In this document: one piece after another, positions 12,033-24,360 of the stretch
How the letters are laid out: each line of letters opens with the position of its first letter
Numbering within the stretch: the first letter of the stretch is position 1
Source: Lota lota
Taxonomy: Eukaryota; Chordata; Actinopteri; Gadiformes; Lotidae
Direction: 5' to 3'
Length of the DNA stretch: 64,000 nucleotides
Assembly (NCBI GenBank): GCA_026745465.1
Contig: JACYXH010000446.1
Span: forward strand, 1,591,466 to 1,655,465
The notes under the pieces: generated by a model
Seen by the model: the letters and a program-made list of their open reading frames with translations, nothing else
Database searches by the model: none
What the model was told of the DNA's origin: nothing
Translations under genes and position numbers: made by a program

Positions 12033-12183
12033 CCCCCACTTGCTTTTATACTGTACAAGTCGTATTCAACCTAACTTTATCTGTAACATCCTTAGAACTT
12101 AGTTATACATCTCACAAATGTCAGTTAATATTCGAAACATATAACCCAATAATTTTTTCATTTTTAAATTTCTCAATTAACAT

Positions 12184-15100
12184 TTATTTTACACTTGTGA
12201 GTGAGTCACTATCACTTGCAGCGATAAGTTGATCATCGACCCAAATTATCAAAATTATCCTTTCTGTTGCAGTTTGTTCGTTATAAACACAGTGATCAGC
12301 TGGGTTCTGTGTAAAACCATTTTCATTAAGGTGATCATGCAACATTTTGTTCCAGTTCCTTCCTGACTGTTTCAGGCCGTACAGTGACTTGTTCAGTTTG
12401 CAGACTAGTTGCTCACCTGTATCTGACCTGACTTCAAAACCCTCTGGTTGCTCCATGTACACTTCACAGTCAATAGGAGCATGTAGATATGCTGTTTTGA
12501 CATCCATCTGATGTAACTCTAAGTTATACTGAGCTGCTAGCTGCATCAAACAGCGTACTGATGTCATATTTGCAGTTGGAGAAAAAGTCTCCTTATAGTC
12601 TATTCCTGCCACTTGACTATACCCCTTTGCAACATATCTTGCCTTGTATGTCTAAGTCTCATCTGAATTGTTTTTGACCATATAGACCCACCTGCCCCCC
12701 ACTGCATTTTCACCCTCTGGCAGTGTGGTCGATGTGAATGTATCTTTTTCCCTAAGGGAATCCATCTCCTCCTTCATAGCAGTAGCCCAAATCTCTAATT
12801 TTGGTGAAATCCTTGCTTCTTTGAAGGTTTGTGGTACATTGCACATTACTCTGTAGCAGTAGTCAACACTATGTGGTATCTGGTCATCACACTTCACTTT
12901 ACACTCATAGTCTTTTAAGTACTGGGGTTTCTTCCTCACTCTGTCTGGATAGCGTGGACTCTGACTATCTGAAGTCTCGATTTGCACATCTTGTGTTTCT
13001 TCGGAATTTTGATCTGCCATCTTGGCTTTTGGCATGGGGGGTTCAAATCTCTTCCCATGAAGATCATCACTCATTTCCAAATCTGTCTGTGTTTCGCGTT
13101 CGACTATACCTTTTGTAAAGAACTCGACTAATCTGTTTTTAAGAACTTTTCCAGTGCCTGGGTAGTACACTAGGTATGGTGGACTATTTTTATCATACCC
13201 GACAAAAATACCCTTTTCACATCTTGAGTCCAACTTTTTCTTGTTCTGTCTGTATGCATAGCAAACAGATCCAAATTCTTTCATCTTTGAAAGATCAGGC
13301 TTTCTCCCAGTAAACATGTAGTATGGAGTCTGTCCTACACGCTTATTGTAACACCTATTGCGAATTACTGCAGCAGTCATTACATTATATGTCCACAAGT
13401 TCTTTGGTAGGTTGCTCTCAAGTAGCATTCATCTTGCCATTTCAAACAGTGTTCTCCAATTTCTCTCAGCGGTCCCATTTTGGTGGGGTGAGTAAGGGGC
13501 TGAAGTTTCATGTCTTATGGCATTCTTACTGAGCAGTGACTGGAACTCTTTTGCTGTGAACTCTGTGCCATTATCTGACCTGACACACTTTATTTTCCCA
13601 TAAGGGGCCACATCAGCAATAAACTTCTCAGTAGCTTTTACAGTATCACTCTTTGGTTTTAGGAAATACACAAAACTACCCCTGAATAATCATCCGTAAA
13701 TGCTACAGTGTATCTGAACCCATCTTTCGCCTCTGGCTCAATAGGGCCAGCCAAATCAATGTGCACAAGCTCAAGAGCCGCTTTTGCCTTTTCATCAGGC
13801 TCTCTGTTTCTGCTCTGAACAAATTTTCCCTGTGTGCTGATTTCACAGTTGAAGGTAAATTTGTCAATCTTACCTGTGATTTTCATTCCCTCTGTCACAT
13901 TTTCTAACTTTGACACATCCTCAAAATTACAGTTTCCAAGTATTTTGTGCCATGTGTGAATATCATAGCACCCATGACATCCATCATCATTTTCATCACT
14001 TACAGTGTTAAGATAGTACAGTCTATCGTACTCCTTGATGTCAAAAGTGGTACCGTTCTTGTGGATGAGCTTGTTACACCCCTGTCGAAAGTTGACTGAA
14101 GCTCCGTTGGCTGTCGCTGCTTTAACAGAGAAAATGTCCTGTGGAAACGACGGCACGTACAGCGCCTTCGTCAGCGTTGTTTTCACCCGACGACCGGTGT
14201 TGTCTCTCAGATAAACCTCCGCTGCACCTCTCCTCTCCGCGACACTATTCATTCTTGTTCCGTCAGCCAGCTCCACGGAATGTTTTTCCGGTTTGAAAGT
14301 CTCGTCAAACTTCTTAAACTTCCCGATGTCGGTGACTATATGTGACGTTGCTCCCGTATCAACCATCAGCCCTTTCTGTTTCAGTCCACGAACCTGACAG
14401 TCACTTATTCTGAATGCAAATGTTTGGCCTTCAGCATCGGTTGCTTGTTTCACATTGTCTCTTCTTTTTCGTCTGCAATTTGCGTCAGTATGAGTGGAGC
14501 TCTTGCAAAAACTACACCACTGTCTCCGTTCTCTGCGCTCTCCAGTAACGGTACATTCCTGGGCCTTGTGCCCTTTCTGGCCACAGTTGAAGCAGGTTAT
14601 CTCGGTCCCTTTATCTCTTCCTCTTGGCCAGCTAACTTTAATGTTACTTGCCTTCATCACGTTGTCGTCAGTGGAAATGGCGCTCAACTTTTCGGTGCTT
14701 TCATAGCTCCTCAACTTGGTTTTGAACTTGCCAAAAGATGTCGGCTCGTCACTCTGCGTTATGTGGATGGCAAACGGTTTAAATGATTCGGGCAAACCTT
14801 TCAGAATCATTGCAATCAACAGCCCGTCACTTAAAGTCTTTTCAGCATTCCTCAGTGCTGTAATAGCCATCTCAGACCGGATGATATAGTCCGTAACACT
14901 TTCGTCAGCGGCTTTCCGAAGAGAAGTTAGCTCAGTGTAGAGGCTAATCACACGTGGCTTCCCTTTACCTGCATAATGTTCCCTCAATATCTTCAACGCT
15001 TTTCTCCCATCATCTGCTGCTTCTCTCATTATCAGGGAAAGACTTTTATCATCCAAAACCTGTATCAATTCGGCGTAGGCTTCTTCATTTTTCTCTTCGT

Positions 15101-15275
15101 CTTTTTCATCTTCATCATCCATGTTCAATATGGCGGCCTTTAGCCCTATCAAACGCAAGTGCCTCAAAAACTTCGTCTCCCATAACTCGTAGTTTCTTCC
15201 ATCTCCGTCGAAACATAATCTATTCCATCGGCTTCCATGTTCCCTTCTGGGCCCATAACCTGTTGGGTTTGTCAT
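12184..15275 (-). pseudogene. Copia gag-pol polyprotein, broken and 3' truncated
   Basis: One polyprotein read in pieces. 13659-15275: gag (CFDGDGRNYELWETKFL), CCHC knuckle CFNCGQKGHKAQEC, protease MVDTGATSHIV, GAG-pre-integrase region and the start of the integrase core (HIDLAGPI, FTDDYSG). A small frameshift near 13665-13675 leads to 13429-13671 with SDNGTEF and SPHQNGTAER. An in-frame TGA (13426-13428 region) precedes 12652-13428 (rest of integrase). An in-frame TAG at about 12649-12651 precedes 12184-12612, the RT N-terminal half (MDVKTAYLHAPID, KLNKSLYGLKQSGRNW, WVDDQL). The ATG at 15275 lies inside the LTR; the functional start may be internal. Everything after the RT palm, including RNase H, is gone. 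It cannot encode a working polyprotein. Confidence 0.9.
15246..15259 (-). other. Primer binding site matching the anticodon arm of initiator tRNA-Met
   Basis: The plus strand reads CTGGGCCCATAACC directly against the LTR. This equals the anticodon stem-loop of eukaryotic initiator tRNA-Met rather than the 3' acceptor end. Copia-group elements are known to prime from a cleaved half of this tRNA. Confidence 0.85.
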
Positions 15276-15463
15276 CTTCAGGACAGGAATACCGGTTTAT
15301 TTAACGGAGGAATAAACACATATTCATCGTTGGTGTTTTAACCAGAACGGGGGAGGAAAGATCTTCTTTATTTTCGCACATGCGCAGTTGTACATTTCTA
15401 ATAGGGCATGACTGTATCAGTGTAAGAACACAACACAATAACAAATCAGTCTATATGCCAACA
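15260..15463 (-). repeat. 5' LTR of the copia element
   Basis: 204 bases, TGTTGG to CCAACA on the plus strand, nearly identical to 11822-12032 over its length. It contains AATAAA on the plus strand within 'ggaataaacaca'. Confidence 0.92.
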
Positions 15464-15468
15464 ACAGT

Positions 15469-16575
15469 ATAGTGCACTGTGGCCGATTAGGTTAATCTAG
15501 ACATCCGTGCATATTTATTTTATTTTCGACCAATCGATTGGTCGTAGAGTTGATCGAATTTCAGACGACCAATATTTTCTTTGGTTGACTACAGCCCTAG
15601 TTCAGACCAGATAGGGGTCGGCACCACAACCTTCTGGTAATATGCAGCCCCCTATTTGTTTGAAGTGTGGAGGACTAATTCGGCCAAATCGTACACGTGC
15701 TGAAGTACTATAACACTGTTATTTTAAAAGATGGTCTGAGCTAAAATGGTAAGACAAGCTCATGGACGATATAGACCTATGAATGCATCCCAAACTTAAA
15801 AAATTATGAAAACCCTCTTGAGACCCTTGGTCTCCCAAAGACTTAATGGTAACAGGGCATGGCATACTTTACAAAGGATCTGTTTCAAGGAGGCCCATGG
15901 AACCAAGCAACACACCACTATAATGAACTAGGAGTAAGCAAAGCAAGGTCTAACATTTGGCTGAACACATATCCAACAAGGACCTGATGTCAAATCCCCC
16001 CTGCTCCTAAAAGCAATATTGCCCCCATTTTGAATGTATGGGTAATTTTCACTCCCATACAATACATTGAGTGACTCATGTAAAAGTGACTTATTCAGAT
16101 TGCATGGCTCATCCTGCCTAGATAAGCAGGAATTCATCAACTTAGACACATAAACGGTGTGATAAACTCCAAACATAAACTGCTACATCCGTCTCCTCTC
16201 CCCTCTTACTCATTCACATCCCCCTCCTTCCCCAGCCCTAAAGTTTTCTCTTTGTTCCAACATACTGCCCTTAGACACGACCCCTCCACCAGGGGTAGGG
16301 CCTCAGATCCATGTTTATTTTATACTACAATTTTGGGTACACAACCAAATATAAATAAATACCAAAAGATATAATGAAATTTAATATAAGGCAATAAAAA
16401 ATATAATATGAAATAAAAATGTATTATAAAAAAAAGAGAATCATTTCATAATTTATATAAATATATTTATTTATTTATGAATATATAAATGTATATTTAT
16501 GAATTAAACATACATTTATAAATATAACAAAATAATAATAATAATAATAATAATAATACAAATAATATCAAAGTA
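15469..16575. other. AT-rich intergenic DNA, no gene
   Basis: The part near 15520-15600 ends with 'gactacagccctag', like the end of a fish hAT-type non-autonomous element. From 16370 to 16560 the sequence is almost only A and T, with an (AAT)n run at about 16529-16557, probably the A-rich tail region of the adjoining LINE fragment. Confidence 0.4.
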
Positions 16576-16589
16576 AAATGTAATGTTTT

Positions 16590-17290
16590 TCAAACATAAA
16601 TTCCATAAGGAAGCGTTTCCATTCATACACTTCATATCTCCTATAGCCCTGGGAATAAAGGATACTCTAGCTCTACTGGATCTTAAGATGGGCACCCTAT
16701 ATTGTCTCCTTCATGGCAGCAGCTGGAAGTCCTTATGAAGGGGATGAGTAGGATCAGCTACAATAGGTTATGCTTTCCTCACTGCAGGAAAGCACTGTGG
16801 TCCCACAACATGGAGAAGGTCATGTTGGAGACACCAGTAAAAGTCAAGCATGAATGGCAAACAAATTTAAATTTTGATTGACATTTGATGTTGAGATTAC
16901 CATTCCAGCAGATGATACCAAAGGTCACAATTCGCTAAATAAATAATATATAAAATAGGGTGAGAATAGTCTTATTGCTATCAAATTATCTCAAATTTCT
17001 CTTTTGTCAAATGTCTCTTTTGTGCCTTGACTATATTGCATTTGTGTTCTCCTCTCAATGCAGCTTATTGCAATAACTAGCTCAAAATTGTGCATGCAAT
17101 GACAGTATTCACTTGGGGACCATCATGCCTTCTAAAATCAATCACCAGATCTGTTTTATTAACATTCATTTTTAGATATGACGATTTACACCAGTCAAGT
17201 AAATCATCTAAGGCTGGCCCATGATTCCTATCAGAACAAGCTAACAACAAGAGAATCATCTATATTTGTAATGCCCATTTGGTAGGCCTT
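16590..17290 (-). pseudogene. LINE (L2/CR1-like) ORF2 remnant
   Basis: Minus strand. 17077-17290 encodes DLLDWCKSSYLKMNVNKT and VIDFRR, the conserved stretch following the catalytic motif in fish L2-type reverse transcriptases. 16600-16820 encodes a typical ORF2 C-terminal tail (FQLLPWRRQYRVP, SRARVSFIPRAI). The part between is lost or unrecognisable, and frames are broken. The A-rich DNA at 16380-16560 is at the expected 3' end. Confidence 0.7.
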
Positions 17291-18085
17291 GATGGCTTCT
17301 ACAACTGTCTGTATAAGATGTAGTGTCACGGGGAGAGGGTGTACGCTTGCCCAAAGCGACATACAATAAGTGCATTCAACAATGAAGTTATAACCCCAAA
17401 AATGCAAGCATCATTCAAGTACATAAAAATCCTAAATTAAGCAATCTGCTTTGAGTGCTATAATAAAGAGATTTTTTATAGTCCAACTTCAAGGAAGGTA
17501 GAGTCTTGATCTTTCTGGTAGCCTCTTTTGTATGTATATTACATCACACTTACTTCAATCATTTGACACTAGTTAAATGTTAATCCGAAAATATCCAAAT
17601 GGCTCATGAAAATCAGCACCTTTGATTGATTGTGATCATTTGAACTCTAGGGGTTCGGTTGCTCTTGATTTTACCAAAGGTTTAGATACTCAGCTTCCAT
17701 GCATGTTCCCGTTTGTTCTGCAAGCAGCTTTTTGTTTCCATCACATATCTGGTAGAAACTTCCAGAACATCGGAGGTCTGCATCAAAACTCTGTACACGT
17801 TTATATATGGGCTCGGTAGTGACTGACTGACATAATTCCTGCTACCTACTGCCTTTAAGATTTGGTCGAGGGCCAGAAATGTTTTGAGGTAGTGACCATT
17901 TGCTGTTGTTTTGTAAACATGTGGGTTGGAATAGAAATGGTTGTAGCAGTAAGCATTAAGTTATCTTGTGCACATTGTGACCGTGACGCTCTTGGAGGAT
18001 TCCATAGTACGATTGCTGTTATGTCGCCAACTGCAGTATCTTAAAGTTACCAGAGTTTTTAGAGCAAGGGGCTTCAGCTTAGTTG
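17291..18085. other. Unassigned DNA, no gene seen
   Basis: No conserved frame. It may contain the 5' part (LTR or leader) of the gypsy gag remnant that follows, but no LTR ends could be defined. Confidence 0.3.
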
Positions 18086-18089
18086 GCAC

Positions 18090-18640
18090 AGACAAAAGAA
18101 GTTTGCGCTGTGGGACATCAGCGCGGATGAAAAAAAGTATTATTATGTTGTTACTGCGCCAATTCTGCTTGAACCCCCTCCCACTCTGAAAAAGCATCTG
18201 TTGGACACTTTCCTATTGACTGAGTCTGAGCATGCCAGCCAGTTCCTGTCTCTCCCTGGACTAGGCGATTCCTAGCCATCAGAATTAAAGGACCGTATGC
18301 TGGTGTTATTGGGTGAACATAATCTGTGCTTTATTTTTTAGCTACTTCTCTCTAGTAGTAGTAGAAAAAATGTCCGGGGTAATGCACATCACTATAGCAA
18401 ATGTACCAGTTAAAGACTGTAGAGAGTTTGCCCAAGTGGCTGACAGTTTTCACTCTGCTATGCAAGGCTGTTTTATGTCATCCTTGTTTGCTGCCTCGAT
18501 TTCTCTGCCGCCTCAGCCCTGTGCACGATACGGCTGGTGTTATAACCATGCGCTGTTTCGGCACTAAGGCTACCAAGAGTTGGCCCCATGTGGTTACTGC
18601 GACGAAACTAGGCATTGACAATCTCTGAACGCTGTTCAGA
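18090..18640 (+). pseudogene. Degenerate Ty3/gypsy gag remnant
   Basis: In one frame 18090-18345 reads KKFALWDISADEKKYYYVV, HLLDTFLLTESEHASQFL and LKDRMLVLLGEHNLCF. This is the gag capsid pattern common in teleost gypsy elements, with an in-frame TAG at about 18271. After a frame change, 18370-18565 reads TIANVPVKDCREFAQVADSF and then WCYNHALF, the usual region preceding a zinc knuckle. Several frame changes are needed. No protease or RT was found after it. Confidence 0.65.
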
Positions 18641-19575
18641 GACGATGTTGATGTTACCATCCAGGCTGCTATCCTGTTCCACACATACAGCTGATATAAC
18701 ACCTTTTGGCCTGTTGGAGTTCCTGTGCATGAGATTTGACAAAAAAGGCTTGTCTGATATTTTTTTTAATTTAATGACAACCTATGTAAACCCCTCTGAA
18801 TGTCCTTTGTGTTTGAAGGGTGCTATAAGACTACATTTTGGTTCTGAACTAACAGTGAGAGGAAAGGTGGTGATCATCAGTTTGTAGGTTATAGTGTTAA
18901 CTTAGCCTAGATGCAGTCTCCATCTCAAAACAAATCTGTTTGAAAAGGCTTGGTGGAGCTCAATACCCTTGTTGTAAACAACTACATGTTTGCTACAGAG
19001 CTCAGGGGAGACATTTGTACTGTCCTGCTAAAGGGCGTGTTGCAATTATATGGCTGTCCATATTGACCAGAGTATTGACTGAAAAGGGTCCTGCATTACA
19101 CAATTTGACAGGGGCTTCCTGTTAGACCAGCACAATGAAGAAGAAACATCACTTCAACTGTAAAACAAGGAACCCCATATAGTGCACCCATACTCTTTAA
19201 TAAATACATATTACTGTTGTAACAGATATATTACAATAGGATTATAAGTAATTTAAAATGTATTGCAATTATTCCTCTACAGATAACTTCAACAATTATT
19301 GATTGTAGGAAACATGAAGGACAGAAAATTGCTATGGAATAGGTACAACCTGCAACCTATATGCATCACCAGTATCCAGCAACACTCAAAAGGCATATGT
19401 CAAGAGTGTATTTGTTTTATAAACACAAAACAATCAAACACTTTAGTTGCATACAATGTTGTCAGATGTTCATTAGTTTTACATAATTATTTTTAAATAA
19501 ATACTTAAAGGGACATTAGTGAATCATAACACACAAGCCAAAACAAAAACACACGTTCCGACCCGGAAAGGAAAT
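18641..19575. other. Unassigned DNA, no gene seen
   Basis: A 90-codon open frame at 18615-18887 has no recognised domain. The rest is AT-rich. It may be old retroelement sequence following the gag remnant. Confidence 0.3.
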
Positions 19576-19579
19576 TTCA

Positions 19580-19715
19580 AAGGAGAACATACTGGCTGTA
19601 GCATTGTTGTCGGAGAAGTCATTATTTTGACTGAGCATGTTTCCTTAATCTCTGATGACATATCATGGTCATTTCATGATTAAGAACAGTCAATTTGTTA
19701 CATATTATTTTAATG
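19580..19715 (+). repeat. Dispersed repeat, copy 1 (second copy 55965-56095)
   Basis: About 135 bases including 'gaacatactggctgt', 'gttgtcgga', 'agcatgtttccttaatct' and 'gacatatcatggtcatt' recur in the same order and orientation at 55965-56095. The family is not recognised. Confidence 0.7.
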
Positions 19716-19959
19716 TTTTTTGTACCTGAGCAATATTTTCCTGTGACCACTAGGACCGTGCGCAGATGGAAACGAGGCGTCTGTCTCTTGAGATAGCAAA
19801 CTGGGAGGTTCTTTGTGAGCTACATGGGGAGGACGTTGATGGTATTTCACATTGCATTTCAGACTACATATATTTCTGCATGGAGAACCCTTTACCAACT
19901 AGGAGGTGGCAGTGATTTCCCAACTACAAGCCTTGGATGAACAGTGTCATAAAGACCCA

Positions 19960-20340
19960 TCTCAATGACAAGACGACTTCAGGTCTGGTGACAAGGCTGA
20001 TCTGAAGCAGGCGCATAAGAAACTGAAGGGAGCACAGACAACTGCAGGAGGAAGATGGAGAACTAACTTTGTGACAGCAGAGAAATGTGAAGCAGTGTGA
20101 GGAAGATCACAGGCTACAAACTGGCTGATGAATATGGGTATTAATATGCTCATCCCTCAACTGGATAACAACTGTAACCTGGTTACCCTGGATAACTGGG
20201 TTTCAATCTGCTGACTGTACTGATTGTCTTCCTCCCCCAGCCCCCTTCTACCCACATTCACACCTACAGCTCCCTGCCCCATTCCAATGAGAGCACTCAC
20301 ACGGTCATCGCCATACAGCCACGCTTTAACTTCCAGCACA
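19960..20340 (+). pseudogene. Possible LINE endonuclease-RT linker fragment
   Basis: Plus strand, mixed frames. Phrases such as KLKGAQ, EDGELT and a tryptophan-containing run before 'ITGYK'-like sequence (RSQATNW) resemble the linker between endonuclease and RT of fish L2-type LINEs. It is strongly degraded, and I give this only as a possibility. Confidence 0.3.
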
Positions 20341-20388
20341 GCTCAAAACCTTGGTGCGCATCGCAATGCCATCCATTGTCACCCATCA

Positions 20389-20475
20389 ACACAGAACAAG
20401 ACCTACAATTGAATCTTCCGACGTGTGTTGTCCTTTCTACTCTGCGACGCTGCAGCGCTCCATGGCTCGTCTGAC
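20389..20475 (+). repeat. Dispersed repeat, copy 2 (first copy 11614-11700)
   Basis: Shares 'ttgaatcttccgacgtgtg' and flanking 'cacagaacaa' with the copy at 11614-11700. Confidence 0.6.
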
Positions 20476-20479
20476 TGTT

Positions 20480-21570
20480 GCCAGCCTGCAGACTGCAGGA
20501 GAGATTTGGGGGGGTTAAGACTTATTTTATGTATGGTGGTGGCACAGCATAGATTTGGTGGATAGATTTGAATGCCAGAAGAAGGGTTTTGAAGAATGCC
20601 AGGATGGGGGTGATGTGGTGATGTTTCCACATTCTCATCAGGATCCTGGCAGCACTGTTTTATATGTACTGGAGCTTTTGGAGGCTCTTGCCAGGGATCT
20701 AAATGAAGAGTGTGTTGCAGCAGTTCAACCTCGAGGAGACAGAGGCGTGGACGAGTTTATCTGCATCAGGTAGGGGCAGGGTTGGACAGGTGTTTTGCAA
20801 TGTTTCTGAGGTGAAAAAAGTAGGTATTGTAGAGGTGTTTGCTATGGATGTCGAATGTCTGGGAGGAGTAAAGGCTTTGACATACTTTCCAAGTTCCTCG
20901 TCTGTGTACAGCTGCAGACGTGTACGGGTACGTACCGGACACTCTTCCATACATACTACACTTTAGGTTCTGCGTCTGTCTAGTGTTTCACGCATTCGTG
21001 TTTCCCGATCCACACTCCATTCCATTTGGTGGTGGTAATCACCATAACATTGATTGAAGAATAAGAATCATGGGCATCAGGCCTTTTCATCGCTCTCAAG
21101 CTTTTCCAAGATTTATTTCCAGGAGTTCAACGCCATTTAGCTGTTTTTATAGTTTTTCATTGACAAATAATAAAGTATAAATGTGGGTAACAGTAGCTCT
21201 CCTCGCACAAAATCTTCAAATTATTTATACATTTTTTATCAGGAGCATGCGCACACTGAGCGCTTGCTATGTTTACCCATTACCTGACATTTGCCCATCT
21301 CGCGCAGACCCATGCTGCCTCGCTACATGGGCAGATGACGACAGTTGCGTCAACCGGACCAAAGTGGACCTTCGCGGATGAGGAAAGTATGAATCCGGCT
21401 GAAAGCTTGATTTCACGGTTGGTGACTGAGTAGGCAAGGGTGATGGTTTGGCCCTGGTGGGTTGGGTTATGGTATTGAACTTGTTGAGGGCTGCAAATGA
21501 GAAGAGCCTCAGTTTTATCGTCATTTAGTTTTGCCTTATCCAAGTACTTGTCTTCTTGAGGCAGTTCTTT
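20480..21570 (-). pseudogene. LINE (L2-like) ORF2 remnant, interrupted
   Basis: Minus strand. 21400-21565 encodes AKLNDDKTEALLI and ILSSSAK. 20480-20960 encodes DADKLVHASVSSRLNCCNTL and QNSAARIL with frame breaks. These two blocks are in the correct order for an L2-type reverse transcriptase. About 430 bases of unrelated DNA (about 20965-21395) separate them, suggesting an insertion or rearrangement. Confidence 0.7.
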
Positions 21571-21720
21571 ATTTTTGTGCAGGCAATGGTACTCACTACT
21601 ATGCCTACTAACCCTAACCAAAGAATCAATGTATTTTCTATGACATGCAACACATCCACCAAGCATCCAGTGTGGACACTTAAGTGTCATTACACATACA
21701 TATATTACACATCCATACAT

Positions 21721-23347
21721 TACACACTTGTGGGATGCTTCTGGGACACAACTGGGAGGTCACACATTTAACTAATCTTCTATTTAAAAAGTAGTTATTC
21801 ACAATTTCCCTAGGGAGCTGTGTGCTGTCTACCCTGCTTCTATTTGGCTTGAAACTATAGTGAGATTCATTGAGGTTGATAAGGCCACATGATTAAAAAA
21901 TAGAATTACTACCATTACCTTATACCGATTACGCTCATGTCTATCATGTGTTATTAAGTGTCAAGTCACCACTTCCTGATCCATTTATCTGTGATTTCAT
22001 GTCATCAATTAAATAGATTTTCCATCTTTAATACATTATCTTTCAAATACTTTATGTGCTTTCCTCACCTCTTTCCTCGCAAGTTGTTGCTCATTGAACT
22101 CAAACCTTTATACTTTATCAAGTACTTATCAGTATACTTTTAATCAGTGCGATAGAATGTTGAAAATATACAAGGCTTAGCAAACATTATATCATACTTT
22201 CAAAATGAATCAATCTCTCTGTGGGTGTGTGGTTGATGGCTAGTTAAAGCAGCCTCTTCTGGCCTAAGTCAGGTTGATTGGACTCTGGGGCTAGGTGAGG
22301 CTGCTTAAACCATAAAGCACACACACACTCCTCACTCAGGATATCTATCAAATAATCAACCTCATCTCTTTGTCATTCATGCAAACCACTGAGGTATGTT
22401 GGAAAGGAGGCTTTAAATGTATTTCGCAAGATAAGATGTATACAGCAGTGGATACAGCAGTTCAAAATGTCGATCGACCAACATTCTTTACAGAGCTGCT
22501 TCTTTGTAATTTTATCTTCTACATGTTGAAATAATAAGAATAATTTTTTGGTGCAATCAGAATGTTATTTCTGCAAAAAAAGAGATTTCTGCTGAACAGG
22601 TGTGTCTGTGTCAGTGAGCGAAAAGCAAATTTATAGATAAATTTACAGCTCATATAAGAAGGTGATATTCCATGAACCACTGTTAAGCCAACAGCATATG
22701 GAGCACACATTTTTCCTCATAATTGGAGTGTGACATAAAATATTGTTGTTTTGTCATATTGTTTTAATGAGCAAAGCCCACAGAGCGGACAGAAATGTAG
22801 CACAGTGTGGCTATATTTTTTTCCACTGACTTCAAATTGGACTAAAAAATACAAAAACATTATTTTGCGTCTGTCCTGACATGCCTTTGTGCTTTGGACT
22901 TTATGTTTGAATCAGGCTCAAGTTACCAAAGAAAAGCAGACAGACTATGGTATATGTTGGAACTTATCATTCAAGAAGACCCCATTTGCAATTCTAATCA
23001 AGACAGAGCCCAGGAGAAGACGTGTTATTCTCAACAACACAATCCCATCCATATTCAGCAAGATGATTAGAATTTCTATAAAACTGCCTCTCCTTCAAGT
23101 GTTGATTCTGATGCTCTATTTAATTGGGCCACAGATCAAATCACTCAAAACATCTAACATCCATCATGAAAAACAAAGCAATGAATCAGTAAGCCAATAC
23201 AAAGAAATAAATGCTTCCATTGCAGCCTCCCTCTCCCATTAACGAGTGCTAGCTGTCTTCATGTTTCTCATCTCTCAGCTCTGCTCCTTGCTCTCTCATG
23301 AGAGCAAACACACCCCTGACGGGTTGCCTTGGAAACACCTCACACAC

Positions 23348-23414
<67 letters not shown>

Positions 23415-24266
23415 GCGGGGCCTGCATGGGCAGTGTGGTAACGAGTCTTCAATGAAAACTGGGATTTCATAACCTTTCTATTCAGAGACTGTAATACTTC
23501 CAACCATGGCACAATATATAGAATGCACTATTATTGTATTAGTCTATTATTGATGTCTGGAAATTAAAGGGTGCAATTAAGCTGGGTTTTCAAAGACCAT
23601 ATAATCAAAGGATGCCACCAACAGCACACCAAGAAAGACACTGGCTCTATTCTTCTATGGCTATCTGCATCAGGGTAGCTCCTGCCGCATGCCTCACACA
23701 ACTAATTGAAAATCGTATCTATTCGGTGCATAGTGGGGATGGAGATATATGTAGCCTACTGGGCTTATTGAGTTATAAGCAATTAATACGGCTACTGATA
23801 GATGGCAGTCTTCGTGGAAACATGCTCTGTGCTCACAATACAGACCACGGTCCCCATCACATCTGACTAAACACCTCCGTCATTTAATACGTCATATACC
23901 CTATTGTATGTAGAAAGAAAACTTGATTAACATAACCTAATTGTGCTCATTTTCCACATGATTAACTATAGACACATTCAATTCAACAAACTCTCCTGCT
24001 GATGTCACAATCAAACGCCGCACATAATATAACTAAACTTGACTCAACTCCATTGAGTTAAATGCCATCATCCCATATTCATCGAGGGGACTACGCCTTG
24101 CCGAGACTGACGAAAACAATTGTCAATTTATATTTATTTATTGTCGTGTCCGTGGGCTACATGTTCGCAAAGAGCATAGAAAAACCAATGTGGATTGGTC
24201 GATGTCGACATTCTTACAGCGCCGTATGTATTTGGTAATTGTATGTGCAAATGACGTGGTTCTTAC
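21721..24266. other. Long AT-rich region, no gene seen
   Basis: No conserved frame on either strand. A short imperfect hairpin lies at about 22233-22310 (TTAAAGCAGCCTC against GAGGCTGCTTAAA). A (TC)n run lies at 23351-23411. It could be intronic for lingo2 if the exon candidate at 24267 belongs to that gene. Confidence 0.4.
23351..23411. repeat. (TC)n microsatellite
   Basis: About 30 uninterrupted TC units. Confidence 0.95.
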
Positions 24267-24360
24267 CTGTTTACAGCACTTCGACATGTCAAATCCATGC
24301 TCACTCAGGTTTATGCCACGCGAGTGCGTGTCCAACTACAAACGGACTATACACTGACTC
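24267..24360 (-). other. Candidate non-coding first exon (5' splice site at 24266)
   Basis: On the minus strand a CpG-richer stretch ends in a strong donor CAG|GTAAGA (24269-24261). A short ATG frame beginning at 24335 crosses the donor without recognised domains. lingo2, next on this strand, has a 3' splice site before its coding exon, so this could be its far-upstream UTR exon with an intron of about 15 kb. The link is inference; exon start is unknown. Confidence 0.35.

Larger units (their letters stand above)
11822..15463 (-). mobile_element. Ty1/copia LTR retrotransposon with both LTRs and target-site duplication
   Basis: A complete insertion of 3.64 kb read on the minus strand. LTRs at 15260-15463 (5') and 11822-12032 (3') begin TGTTGG and end CCAACA. 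The flanking 5-bp target duplication is ACAGT (11817-11821 and 15464-15468). A purine tract abuts the 3' LTR (minus strand of 12033-12040) and a tRNA-derived primer site abuts the 5' LTR. The domain order gag, protease, integrase, RT is that of Ty1/copia. The LTRs differ by a small indel and a few bases, so the insertion is not very recent. The RT C-terminus and RNase H are missing. Confidence 0.93.

Noticed and set aside
17862..18890. Possible viral or novel host gene
   Set aside because: Joined frames match the gag pattern of teleost gypsy elements with several breaks; nothing supports an independent gene.
22889..23242. 117-codon open frame on the plus strand
   Set aside because: AT-rich, no domain, no splice or codon signal supporting it.
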